Source of the DNA: Schlegelella_A sp031360885
GTDB lineage: Bacteria; Pseudomonadota; Gammaproteobacteria; Burkholderiales; Burkholderiaceae_C
Assembly (NCBI GenBank): GCA_031360885.1
Contig: JANMCC010000171.1
Location: 1 to 7,669, forward strand
Length of the DNA stretch: 7,669 nt
Reading direction: 5' to 3'
Shown here in pieces: positions 1-7,412 of the stretch. How positions within the stretch are numbered: the first letter of the stretch is position 1; every line of letters starts with the position of its first letter. The notes beneath the pieces were generated by a model. It did not search any database, was not told the DNA's origin, and was given only the letters and a program-made list of their open reading frames with translations. The position numbers and the translations under genes are program-made.

Positions 1-1366
<1,366 letters not shown>

Positions 1367-1398
1367 GCGGACAATCCCGGCAACGCCGTCCTGGCCAT

Positions 1399-1404
1399 GG
1401 GGAG
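1399..1404 (+). promoter_or_regulatory. Ribosome binding site of the small exported protein
   Basis: GGGGAG ends six bases before the ATG at 1411. It is a strong Shine-Dalgarno match and fixes this start. The ATG at 1396 is not the start, because that frame reaches TGA after five codons. Confidence 0.75.
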
Positions 1405-1410
1405 AACGGA

Positions 1411-1827
1411 ATGAACAGCCTGTTGTCGCTTCGCTTCGCGAAGGCGGCCGCCCTCGTCGGCCTGGCCAGCCTGAGCCTGCTTGCCGCCGCGGCCGACCCC
1501 GGCGCCAAGAAGCCGGAGCGACGGGTCCCGCCGACCGCGCAGATGGGCGAGATCCCGGCCGGAGTCGATGCCGGCACGCCGTCGACGAGCAATTCGATGC
1601 AGCTCGGCATGCCGGTGCCACCGTCGCAGCAATCGGCCGACCAGGCCGATCAGAACCGGCGTTCGTCGGCGGCGGCGCGCGCGGCCGCCCGGCCGGGTCC
1701 GTCGGCGGTGGCGAGCAACGCTTACGCCAAGCCGATCGGCCCGGTGGTCACCACGGTCCAGAAGAAGCCGCCGCCGGCCGCGACCGCGACCACCGCGGCC
1801 AAGCCCGCCTCGGCGCCCGCGCGCTGA
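1411..1827 (+). CDS. Hypothetical exported Ala/Pro-rich protein, 138 residues
   Basis: I do not recognise a family. The N-terminus looks like a Sec signal peptide: basic residues at 8 and 11, a hydrophobic core at about 12-24, and an alanine run at 25-28 before Asp29, so cleavage is likely near Ala28. The mature part of about 110 residues is low complexity: a charged start (KKPERR), a Gln/Asp-containing middle (PPSQQSADQADQ), Ala/Arg stretches, and a Pro/Ala/Thr/Lys tail. No cysteine, lipobox or catalytic motif is present. A strong ribosome binding site precedes it and its codon use matches the neighbours, so the ORF is probably real. It lies 44 bases after topB and may be cotranscribed with it. 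It could be a periplasmic or wall-associated linker-like protein, but no function can be assigned. Confidence 0.7.
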   Translation: MNSLLSLRFAKAAALVGLASLSLLAAAADPGAKKPERRVPPTAQMGEIPAGVDAGTPSTSNSMQLGMPVPPSQQSADQADQNRRSSAAARAAARPGPSAVASNAYAKPIGPVVTTVQKKPPPAATATTAAKPASAPAR

Positions 1828-1837
1828 CGCCGGCGCC

Positions 1838-1860
1838 GCGCCGAACCGCTAGCCCGGCGC
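1838..1860. terminator. Possible weak stem-loop between convergent genes
   Basis: GCGCCG (1838-1843) and CGGCGC (1855-1860) can form a 6-base-pair stem with an 11-base loop. It sits where the exported-protein gene and the BLUF gene converge and includes the last BLUF codons. Neither side carries a T-run, so it is not a standard intrinsic terminator. In DNA this GC-rich such a stem can arise by chance. Confidence 0.2.
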
Positions 1861-2280
1861 TGCCACCGAGGCGGTAGCCACCAGCTCGTTGAAGAGGGCG
1901 AGCGAGGCGGTGCCCGACACCGCATAAGGGTCGAGCACGGCCGATTCCGAGTACTTGAGCAGCAGGGACGGGTTGAGCCGGCTCATGCTCACCTGGCCCA
2001 TCGCCCAGCCGGAAAAGCTGCGTTCGCCGATCTCCTCGTAGCTGAGCAGGACGACGTCGCGATGGCGCGGATCCTGGGCGATCCGGTTGTAGAGCGTGCT
2101 CACCTGCATCCTGCCGCCCTCGAGCACCTGCATGAAGATCTTGGAGGTGGCGCAGTGGCAGAGCACGCCGGTCACGCCGGCGGCGAGGTTGTGCTCCTTC
2201 GAGATCTTGAGGATGGCCGCCAACGTGTCGGCGTGAACCGAGTCGGCGGCGCGGCTGGCGTAGAGCAGGCGGACCAGCAT
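1849..2280 (-). CDS. Short BLUF-domain blue-light sensor, 143 residues
   Basis: BLUF proteins bind FAD and signal through a light-driven hydrogen-bond rearrangement. The photocycle residues are all present: Tyr7 in the opening LLYASRAAD, Asn31 in SKEHNLAAGVTG, Gln51 in KIFMQVLEG, and Trp92/Met94 in FSGWAMG. They correspond to AppA Tyr21, Asn45, Gln63, Trp104 and Met106. Relative to AppA the Asn-to-Gln stretch is two residues longer, with Cys41-His42-Cys43 where many family members have a Tyr-His-Asp-Gly type turn. About 45 residues follow the last motif, enough for the usual capping helices but not for an output domain, so it is a PixD-like short BLUF that must act through a partner. The ATG lies one base after the folE stop (TGA-G-ATG) with GGAGG inside the folE end, so the two are almost certainly cotranscribed. 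The partner and cellular output are unknown. Confidence 0.93.
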   Translation of the reverse strand: MLVRLLYASRAADSVHADTLAAILKISKEHNLAAGVTGVLCHCATSKIFMQVLEGGRMQVSTLYNRIAQDPRHRDVVLLSYEEIGERSFSGWAMGQVSMSRLNPSLLLKYSESAVLDPYAVSGTASLALFNELVATASVAAPG

Positions 2281-2281
2281 C

Positions 2282-3016
2282 TCAGCCTCCGTTCTTCTTG
2301 GTCAAAAGCGAAAGGAATTCGCGCCGCAGGTTCGCGTCCTTGAGGAAGGCGCCGCGCATCATGCTGTTGGTCATCATGGATTCGTCGTCCTTGACGCCGC
2401 GCCAGTGCATGCAGAAGTGGTCGGCCTCCATGACGATCGCCAGCCCGTCGGGCTTGACCCGGTCCTGCAGCTCGTCGGCGAGCATGGTGACCGCCTCCTC
2501 CTGGATCTGCGGCCGGCTCATGATCCAGTCGCAGATCCGCACGTATTTCGAGAGGCCGATCAGGTTCGAATGCTCGTTCGGCAAGAGGCCGATCCAGACC
2601 CGGCCGAGGATCGGGCAGAGGTGGTGCGAGCAGGCGCTGCGCACCTTGATCGGGCCGACGATCATCAGCTCGTTGAGGCGCGAGATGTTCGGGAACTCGG
2701 TGATCGTCGGCGCCGCCACGTAGCGGCCGCGGAACACCTCGGCGAGGAACATCTTGGCCACGCGCCGGGCGGTTCCGGCGGTGTTGTGGTCGCTCTCGGT
2801 GTCGATCACGAGCGAGCGCAGCACGGCCTGCATCTTCTCCTCGACCTCGGCTTGCAGCTCGTCGATCTCGCCCGGCTCGATGTGCGCGGCGATGTTGTCG
2901 TTGGCGTGATAGCGGCAATCGGCGCCGATCAGCCGGTAGCGGATCCGGTCGGAGGCCGGCAGCCGGGCGAGGTCGCCTTCGCTGCGGAAGATGGGGGTGG
3001 GTTTTTCGCCGGCCAT
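2282..3016 (-). CDS. folE: GTP cyclohydrolase I
   Basis: FolE converts GTP to 7,8-dihydroneopterin triphosphate and formate, the entry to folate, and to biopterin or queuosine precursors in some bacteria. The protein has 244 residues. The catalytic set is complete by alignment to E. coli: zinc ligands Cys129, His132 and Cys202 (E. coli 110, 113, 181), His131 and His200 (112, 179), and GTP contacts Ser156, Lys157, Arg160, Glu173 and Arg206 (135, 136, 139, 152, 185). Hallmarks are CSHHLCP, LIGLSKYVRI, RPQIQEE and HFCMHWRGV. It is divergent: Ser130 replaces the usual Glu of CEHH, a two-residue insertion lies between Cys129 and Ser156, and a leader of about 50 residues precedes the first conserved helix. 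ATG at 3016 is the only reasonable start, as no nearby in-frame ATG, GTG or TTG lies upstream. A pyrimidine run (CCCTCCCTCC) sits just before it instead of a ribosome binding site. The BLUF gene follows after one base. Confidence 0.94.
   Translation of the reverse strand: MAGEKPTPIFRSEGDLARLPASDRIRYRLIGADCRYHANDNIAAHIEPGEIDELQAEVEEKMQAVLRSLVIDTESDHNTAGTARRVAKMFLAEVFRGRYVAAPTITEFPNISRLNELMIVGPIKVRSACSHHLCPILGRVWIGLLPNEHSNLIGLSKYVRICDWIMSRPQIQEEAVTMLADELQDRVKPDGLAIVMEADHFCMHWRGVKDDESMMTNSMMRGAFLKDANLRREFLSLLTKKNGG
2286..2290 (-). promoter_or_regulatory. Ribosome binding site of the BLUF gene, inside the folE end
   Basis: On the minus strand GGAGG lies five bases before the BLUF ATG and is read as part of the last two glycine codons of folE. 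This implies coupling, with ribosomes ending folE next to the BLUF start. It contrasts with folE itself, which has no visible Shine-Dalgarno sequence. Confidence 0.75.
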
Positions 3017-3054
3017 GGAGGGAGGGCATTGCCAGGGGGTTGGGGAGGCGAGCG

Positions 3055-3071
3055 TACCGCAGTCGTGCGTA
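3055..3071. promoter_or_regulatory. Imperfect dyad in the folE/rsmB divergent spacer
   Basis: The 68-base spacer (3017-3084) must hold both divergent promoters unless they lie inside the genes. It contains TACCGCA-GTCG-TGCGTA, an inverted repeat with one bulged C. The arms include a perfect CGCA/TGCG pair, and GCGTA is also directly repeated 15 bases apart (3052, 3067). It lies about 14 bases before the rsmB ATG and about 39 before the folE ATG, so it could be an operator. No convincing sigma-70 -35/-10 pair was found; TTGCCA (3029-3034) lacks a good -10 at the right distance. Speculative. Confidence 0.2.
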
Positions 3072-3084
3072 GACTGCCGCTCGG

Positions 3085-4428
3085 ATGACCGACGACCCGA
3101 CCAGCAGCTCGCTGCCCCTCGCCACGCTGCTCGGGCACACCGCCGACGCGATTGCCGCGGTCCGGGCCGGCGAGTCGCTCAACACCGCCCTCGACCGCTG
3201 CCCGCCGCGCGCCCGCCCCGGCACGCAGGCGCTCAGCTTTCATGCCCTGCGCTGGCTCGGATCGGCCGAGGCGGCACGGCGAATCCTGGCGAAGAAGGCG
3301 CCGCCGCCGCGGACCGACGCCTTGTTGCTCGCCGCGCTCGCCCTGCTCTGGCCCGCGGGCGACCCGCCGTATGCCGAGCATGTGCTCGTCGACCAGGCGG
3401 TTTCGGCGGCGCGGAGTCGCGACAAGGGAGCGGCTTCGTTCATCAATGCCGTCCTTCGTCGCTCTATTCGCGAAAGAGAGGCGCTGATCCAACAGATCTG
3501 CGCAGACCCGGCCGGACGCTGGAACCATCCGGTCTGGTGGCTGGACCGTCTTCGCATGGACTGGCCCGGGCAGTGGCAGGCCATCGCCGAGGCCGACAAC
3601 ACGCGGCCGCCGATGACCCTGCGCGTCAACGCCCGCCGCTGCACGCCCGAGAGCTACCGGGGAGCGCTGGCGCAGGCGGGGTTGGACGCGGAAACCGGAC
3701 CGGGCTACGAAGTTCGCCTTCTGCAACCCGTGCCGGTCGCGCGTCTGCCCGGCTTCGCTGCCGGCGACGTCTCGGTCCAGGACGGAAACGCCCAGCGCGC
3801 CGTCGAGTTGCTGCTCGCCGCCCCGCTCGCGCCGGGCGCGCACGTGCTCGACGCCTGCGCGGCGCCGGGCGGCAAGACCGCGCAGTGGCTCGAGCGGGCC
3901 GACCTCGACCTGCTGGCACTCGACCGCGATCCCGCCCGCCTGACCCGGGTGGTCGATACCCTGGGCCGTCTGGGGCTGGCGGCCACGACCCTCGCCGCCG
4001 ACGCCGCCCGGCCCGAGTCGTGGTGGGACGGCCGCCCGTTCGCCGCGATCCTGCTCGACGCCCCGTGCAGCGCCTCGGGCATCGTCCGGCGCCACCCCGA
4101 CGTGCGCTGGCTGCGCCGGGCCAGCGACATCGCCGCGCTGGTCGAGATCCAGGCCCGGCTGCTCGACGCGCTCTGGCCGCTGCTCGCGCCGGGTGGCCGG
4201 CTGCTGTACTGCACCTGCTCGCTGTTCCGCGCCGAAGGCCAGGACCAGATCGACGCTTTTTTGCAACGACACGGGGACGCCTTCGTCCCCGCGTCGCCCC
4301 CTTCGCCCGGGCACCTGCTGCCGCTGCCCGACAATGACGCAACGCCGTCGCCAGGGCCGACGGCCGCCGCGGCGGACGGCTTTTTCCTGACGCTTCTAGA
4401 GAAATACCGAGACCCCACGAATCCATGA
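3085..4428 (+). CDS. rsmB: 16S rRNA (cytosine-967-C5)-methyltransferase RsmB
   Basis: RsmB (Sun/Fmu) uses S-adenosylmethionine to methylate C967 of 16S rRNA in the cytoplasm. The 447 residues comprise a NusB-like RNA-binding domain (about 10-135, with the signature DKGAASFINAVLRR), a linker (about 145-245), and a Rossmann methyltransferase domain. Motif I is DACAAPGGKTAQ (256-267), motif IV is DAPCSASGIVRRHPDVRW (325-342) with Cys328, and motif VI is YCTCS (375-379), where Cys378 is the expected nucleophile. The C-terminal DGFFLTLLEK is the usual family end. The start is well fixed: TAG in frame at 3070-3072 allows no earlier start codon, although no clear ribosome binding site is seen. The stop overlaps the next start as ATGA, indicating coupling to the DUF4390 gene. 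Confidence 0.95.
   Translation: MTDDPTSSSLPLATLLGHTADAIAAVRAGESLNTALDRCPPRARPGTQALSFHALRWLGSAEAARRILAKKAPPPRTDALLLAALALLWPAGDPPYAEHVLVDQAVSAARSRDKGAASFINAVLRRSIREREALIQQICADPAGRWNHPVWWLDRLRMDWPGQWQAIAEADNTRPPMTLRVNARRCTPESYRGALAQAGLDAETGPGYEVRLLQPVPVARLPGFAAGDVSVQDGNAQRAVELLLAAPLAPGAHVLDACAAPGGKTAQWLERADLDLLALDRDPARLTRVVDTLGRLGLAATTLAADAARPESWWDGRPFAAILLDAPCSASGIVRRHPDVRWLRRASDIAALVEIQARLLDALWPLLAPGGRLLYCTCSLFRAEGQDQIDAFLQRHGDAFVPASPPSPGHLLPLPDNDATPSPGPTAAAADGFFLTLLEKYRDPTNP
4272..4291 (+). other. Perfect 8-bp hairpin inside the rsmB 3' part
   Basis: CGGGGACG, loop CCTT, CGTCCCCG forms a perfect 8-base-pair stem with a four-base loop. It is read as HGDAFVPA in a poorly conserved part of RsmB, about 135 bases before the next start. 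No T-run follows on either strand; the T6 at 4257-4262 precedes it. It may affect mRNA stability or be chance. Confidence 0.3.
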
Positions 4429-5039
4429 TCTTGCCGCCGCCCCCCGGCTCGTTGCGCCGCCGCAGCCTGCTGCGTGCGTTCGGCGCTGCGGCCGTGCGGG
4501 TGCTGCCGGTCTGGGGCCCGGCGACGGTCCTGCTCGGCGGCGCGCCGGCCGCCCGGGCGTCGGCGGCGGAGCTGACCGGGTTCGACCTGTCGCGCGACGA
4601 GGACGGCGTCTACCTCAGCTACGCCGTCGAGTTCGAGCTCGGGCGGGGCGTCGACGACGCCCTGGTCAAGTCGGTGCCGCTCTTCTTCGTCGCCGAAGTC
4701 GAGATCTTCCGCGACCGCTGGTATTGGCGCGACCGCCGCGTCGCCCACGCCGTGCGGACCTGGCGCATCGTCTACCAGCCGCTGACCTCGACCTACCGGG
4801 TGACGACGATCGGCGGCCTGAGCCAGAGCTACCCGACCCGGGCCGAGGCGATCGCCTCGTTCAGCCGCGGCTCGCGCTGGAAGGTCGCCGAGCCCGGGCA
4901 GCTCGAGGAGGGCGGACGCCACTATCTCGATTTCCAGTACCGGCTGGACACGACCCAGCTTCCGCGGCCGATGCAGATCGGCATCAGCGGCGAGCCCGAC
5001 TGGCAGCTTTCGGTCAAGCGCACACTGCGCATCAACTGA
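4425..5039 (+). CDS. DUF4390 exported protein, 204 residues
   Basis: This matches the DUF4390 family, proteins of unknown function typically encoded between rsmB and an NtrY-type kinase in betaproteobacteria. Recognisable family parts are DGVYLSYAVEFELG, the VPLFFVAEVEIFRDRWYWRD segment, RTWRIVYQPLTSTYRVT, GGLSQSYPTRAEA and the terminal QIGISGEPDWQLSVKR. The N-terminus is a signal sequence: basic RRRSLLR (11-17), a hydrophobic stretch to about 39, and a likely cleavage near ARASA-AEL (about 47). The RR-S-L-L pattern resembles a twin-arginine motif, though Arg25 interrupts the core and ordinary Sec export remains possible. After export the protein would be a mainly beta-strand periplasmic domain of about 155 residues. 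Its ATG overlaps the rsmB stop and ntrY follows after 23 bases. The role is unknown; the position suggests a link to NtrY sensing (inference). Confidence 0.88.
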   Translation: MILPPPPGSLRRRSLLRAFGAAAVRVLPVWGPATVLLGGAPAARASAAELTGFDLSRDEDGVYLSYAVEFELGRGVDDALVKSVPLFFVAEVEIFRDRWYWRDRRVAHAVRTWRIVYQPLTSTYRVTTIGGLSQSYPTRAEAIASFSRGSRWKVAEPGQLEEGGRHYLDFQYRLDTTQLPRPMQIGISGEPDWQLSVKRTLRIN

Positions 5040-5062
5040 AGACTGCTGCAGGACGCCGGCTC

Positions 5063-7405
5063 ATGGCGCGCCAACACCCCCCCGGCTCGGCACTTCCGGG
5101 CATCACCCCGGCTTCGCGCTGGGCCTGGGTCGTCTCGACCCTCGCCGCCCTCGGCGCCGGCCTGGTGCTGGTCTTCCTGCTGTCGGTCGCGACCAACAGC
5201 CCGGCCCTCTACGAACGGCACTACGTCTGGCTGTTCTGGGTCAACGTCGGCCTCGCCAGCCTGCTGGTCACCGTGATCCTCGTCGCCGCGGTGCGGTTGC
5301 TCTGGCGGGTGGCGCGCGGCCGCTTCGGCAGCCGGCTGCTGCTCAAGCTGGCGGCGATCTTCGCGCTGGTCGGCGTGGTGCCCGGCGTGCTGATCTACAC
5401 CGTGAGCTACCAATTCGTCTCGCGCTCGATCGAGAGCTGGTTCGACGTCAAGGTCGAAGGCGCGCTCGACGCCGGCCTCAACCTCGGCCGGGGGACGATC
5501 GATTCGCTCGTCGCCGACGTCGGCACCAAGACCCGGCTCGCGGCCGAGCGGCTGGGCGAGTCGGCGGGTGCGGCCGAGCCGATCGCGCTCGAGCGGCTGC
5601 GCGAGCAGCTCTCGGCGCAGGAGGTCGGCATCGTCGGCAGCGCCGGCCAGACCCTGATCACCACCGGCACGACCCGATCCGGCCTGATGCCCGAGCGGCT
5701 GCCGCTGCAGCTCCTGCGCCAGGCCAGGACGCAGCGGGTGGTGAGCGTGGCCGAAGGGCTGGACGAGGACGCCGCCGCCGCCGGCACCGCGGCGCGGATT
5801 CGCGCCGTTGCCCTGATCCCGAGCAGCAACTTCGAGCTCGGCGCCCAGGAGCGCTACCTCGTCGTCAGCCAGGCGCTCAGCACGACCCTCGCCGCCAATG
5901 CGCTGGCGGTGACCAACGCCTACCGCGAATACCAGCAGCGGGCGCTGGCGCGCAGCGGCCTGCGCAATATGTACATCGGCACGCTGACCCTGGCCCTGGT
6001 GCTCGCGGTGTTCGGCGCGCTGCTGCTCGCCATCGCCCTCAGCAACCAGCTCGCGCAGCCGCTCCTCCTGCTCGCCCAGGGCGTGGAGCAGGTGGCGCGG
6101 GGCGACTTCAGCTCGAAGACCGTGTTCACCTCGCGCGACGAGCTCGGCGGCCTGACCCGGTCGTTTGCCGAGATGACGGCGCAGCTCTCCGATGCGCGCG
6201 AGCTGGTGCACAAGAGCGTGGTCCAGGTCGAGGGCGCGCGCGCCAACCTGCAGACCATCCTCGACAACCTGACCGCCGGCGTGATCGTGTTCGACCGCAG
6301 CGGTGCGATCGACACCGTCAATCCCGGCGCCACCCGGATCCTGCGCCTGCCGCTCTCGGCCTACCGCGGCCGCAAGCTCGAGGAGGTGACCGGCCTCGGC
6401 TCCTTCGGCCAGGCGGTGTGGCAGCGCTTCGAGATGCACGCCACCAGCCCCGAGGCGGGCGAGCGCGACCACTGGCAGGACTCGTTCGAGCTGCAGGCCG
6501 GCGGCCTGCCCGGGGCGGAGCGGCCGTCGATCACGCTGCTGGTGCGCGGGGCGGCGATGCCGCAGGGGGCGCGGCTGATGGTCTTCGACGACATCACCGA
6601 GCTGGTCTCGGCGCAGCGGGTGGAGGCGTGGAGCGAGGTGGCGCGCCGCCTCGCCCACGAGATCAAGAACCCGCTCACGCCGATCCAGCTCTCGGCCGAG
6701 CGGCTGCAGTTCAAGCTCGCGTCCAAGCTCGAGGGCAGCGACCAGGCGATGCTGCATCGCTCGGTCGACACCATCGTCAACCAGGTGCAGGCGATGAAGA
6801 CCCTGGTCAACGAGTTTCGCGACTACGCGCGCCTGCCCGCCTCGCAGCTCGTGCCGCTCGAGCTCAACGGCCTGGTCAACGAGGTGCTCGGCCTGTACGG
6901 CTCGGCGCAGGAGTCGGGGCGCCTGGCGGCCGAGCTGGCCGAGGACCTGCCGGAGATCGTCGGCGACGGCACCCAGCTGCGCCAGGTGATCCACAACCTC
7001 GTGCAGAACGCCCTCGACGCCGTTGCCGAGCGTCCGGACGGGCGGGTGCGGGTCTGCACCGAAGCGGTCAGCAACGAGCAAGGCGAGGTGCGCGCGGTCC
7101 GCCTGATCGTGCTCGACAATGGGCACGGCTTTTCCGAAAAGGTGCTCAAGCGCGCCTTCGAACCCTATGTGACGACGAAGACGAAAGGAACCGGCCTCGG
7201 ACTGGCGGTGGTGAAGAAGATCGCCGACGAGCACGGGGCACGGATCCGCATCGTCAACCTCGGCGGCAAGGACGCAAACGACGGCAGCGGCGACGGCGCG
7301 GAGAGCGCCCCGCGCGGCGCGCAAGTTTCGCTATCATTTTCAAAACTCGCCCCGGTGCAACACGCCGCGGCGGCCGGGGTCGCGGCGCGGGCCGGATCTC
7401 ACTGA
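5063..7405 (+). CDS. ntrY: NtrY-type membrane sensor histidine kinase
   Basis: This inner-membrane kinase autophosphorylates a histidine and passes the phosphate to NtrX. The 780 residues show three N-terminal membrane helices (about 20-43, 55-80, 93-114), a periplasmic region (115-303), a fourth helix (304-326), HAMP (about 327-380), PAS (about 394-515, starting ANLQTILDNLTAGVIVFD), a dimerisation helix with phosphoacceptor His532 in RRLAHEIKNPLTP, and a HATPase domain with N-box Asn649 (IHNLVQNALDAV), G1 box DNGHG (685-689) and G2 box GTGLG (709-713). Four helices place the sensor outside and the kinase inside. ATG at 5063 is chosen because the NtrY-like sequence begins there; the same frame stays open upstream to 4724 but is Arg/Pro shadow across the DUF4390 gene. 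The ribosome binding site is weak (AGGA, nine bases away). About 20 extra Ala-rich residues follow the usual end. Betaproteobacterial NtrYX is not necessarily a nitrogen regulator; in Neisseria it affects respiration. Confidence 0.93.
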   Translation: MARQHPPGSALPGITPASRWAWVVSTLAALGAGLVLVFLLSVATNSPALYERHYVWLFWVNVGLASLLVTVILVAAVRLLWRVARGRFGSRLLLKLAAIFALVGVVPGVLIYTVSYQFVSRSIESWFDVKVEGALDAGLNLGRGTIDSLVADVGTKTRLAAERLGESAGAAEPIALERLREQLSAQEVGIVGSAGQTLITTGTTRSGLMPERLPLQLLRQARTQRVVSVAEGLDEDAAAAGTAARIRAVALIPSSNFELGAQERYLVVSQALSTTLAANALAVTNAYREYQQRALARSGLRNMYIGTLTLALVLAVFGALLLAIALSNQLAQPLLLLAQGVEQVARGDFSSKTVFTSRDELGGLTRSFAEMTAQLSDARELVHKSVVQVEGARANLQTILDNLTAGVIVFDRSGAIDTVNPGATRILRLPLSAYRGRKLEEVTGLGSFGQAVWQRFEMHATSPEAGERDHWQDSFELQAGGLPGAERPSITLLVRGAAMPQGARLMVFDDITELVSAQRVEAWSEVARRLAHEIKNPLTPIQLSAERLQFKLASKLEGSDQAMLHRSVDTIVNQVQAMKTLVNEFRDYARLPASQLVPLELNGLVNEVLGLYGSAQESGRLAAELAEDLPEIVGDGTQLRQVIHNLVQNALDAVAERPDGRVRVCTEAVSNEQGEVRAVRLIVLDNGHGFSEKVLKRAFEPYVTTKTKGTGLGLAVVKKIADEHGARIRIVNLGGKDANDGSGDGAESAPRGAQVSLSFSKLAPVQHAAAAGVAARAGSH
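7323..7346 (+). promoter_or_regulatory. AT-rich rare-codon island upstream of ntrX
   Basis: Seventeen of 24 bases are A or T in an otherwise strongly GC-rich gene. The codons include CTA, TCA, TTT, TCA and AAA (ntrY residues 757-761), all unusual here. It contains TATCAT (7332-7337), five of six matches to a sigma-70 -10 box and 75 bases before the ntrX ATG, but no fitting -35 element. It may be an internal ntrX promoter or a translation slow spot. Confidence 0.22.
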
Positions 7406-7412
7406 AAGGTTC

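Noticed and set aside
4257..4262. T6 homopolymer in rsmB as a possible phase-variation site.
   Set aside because: Six bases is short, the frame is intact, and it simply encodes Phe-Leu after Ala.
2929..4314. Long minus-strand open frame opposite rsmB, and similar long frames opposite or beside folE.
   Set aside because: Arg/Gly/Pro-rich translations without motifs, overlapping genes with clear catalytic motifs on the other strand; shadows of high GC.
4366..4385. GC-rich stem followed by TTTTT near the rsmB end, resembling an intrinsic terminator.
   Set aside because: The best stem is only about five base pairs with a wobble. The T-run encodes the conserved Phe-Phe of DGFFL, and the operon continues through an ATGA overlap.
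4724..5062. A longer ntrY with about 113 extra N-terminal residues from the ATG at 4724.
   Set aside because: The extra part is Arg/Pro/Ala-rich and overlaps the DUF4390 coding sequence in another frame. NtrY-like sequence and the first membrane helix follow the ATG at 5063.
4922..7324. An 800-codon open frame on the minus strand opposite ntrY.
   Set aside because: It is the mirror of G/C-ending codon use in ntrY. The translation is rich in His, Arg, Gln and Leu with no family motif, while the plus strand encodes a complete kinase.
7316..7331. Possible sigma-54 promoter before ntrX.
   Set aside because: The GG and GC elements are 12 bases apart rather than 10, and the rest of the consensus is missing.
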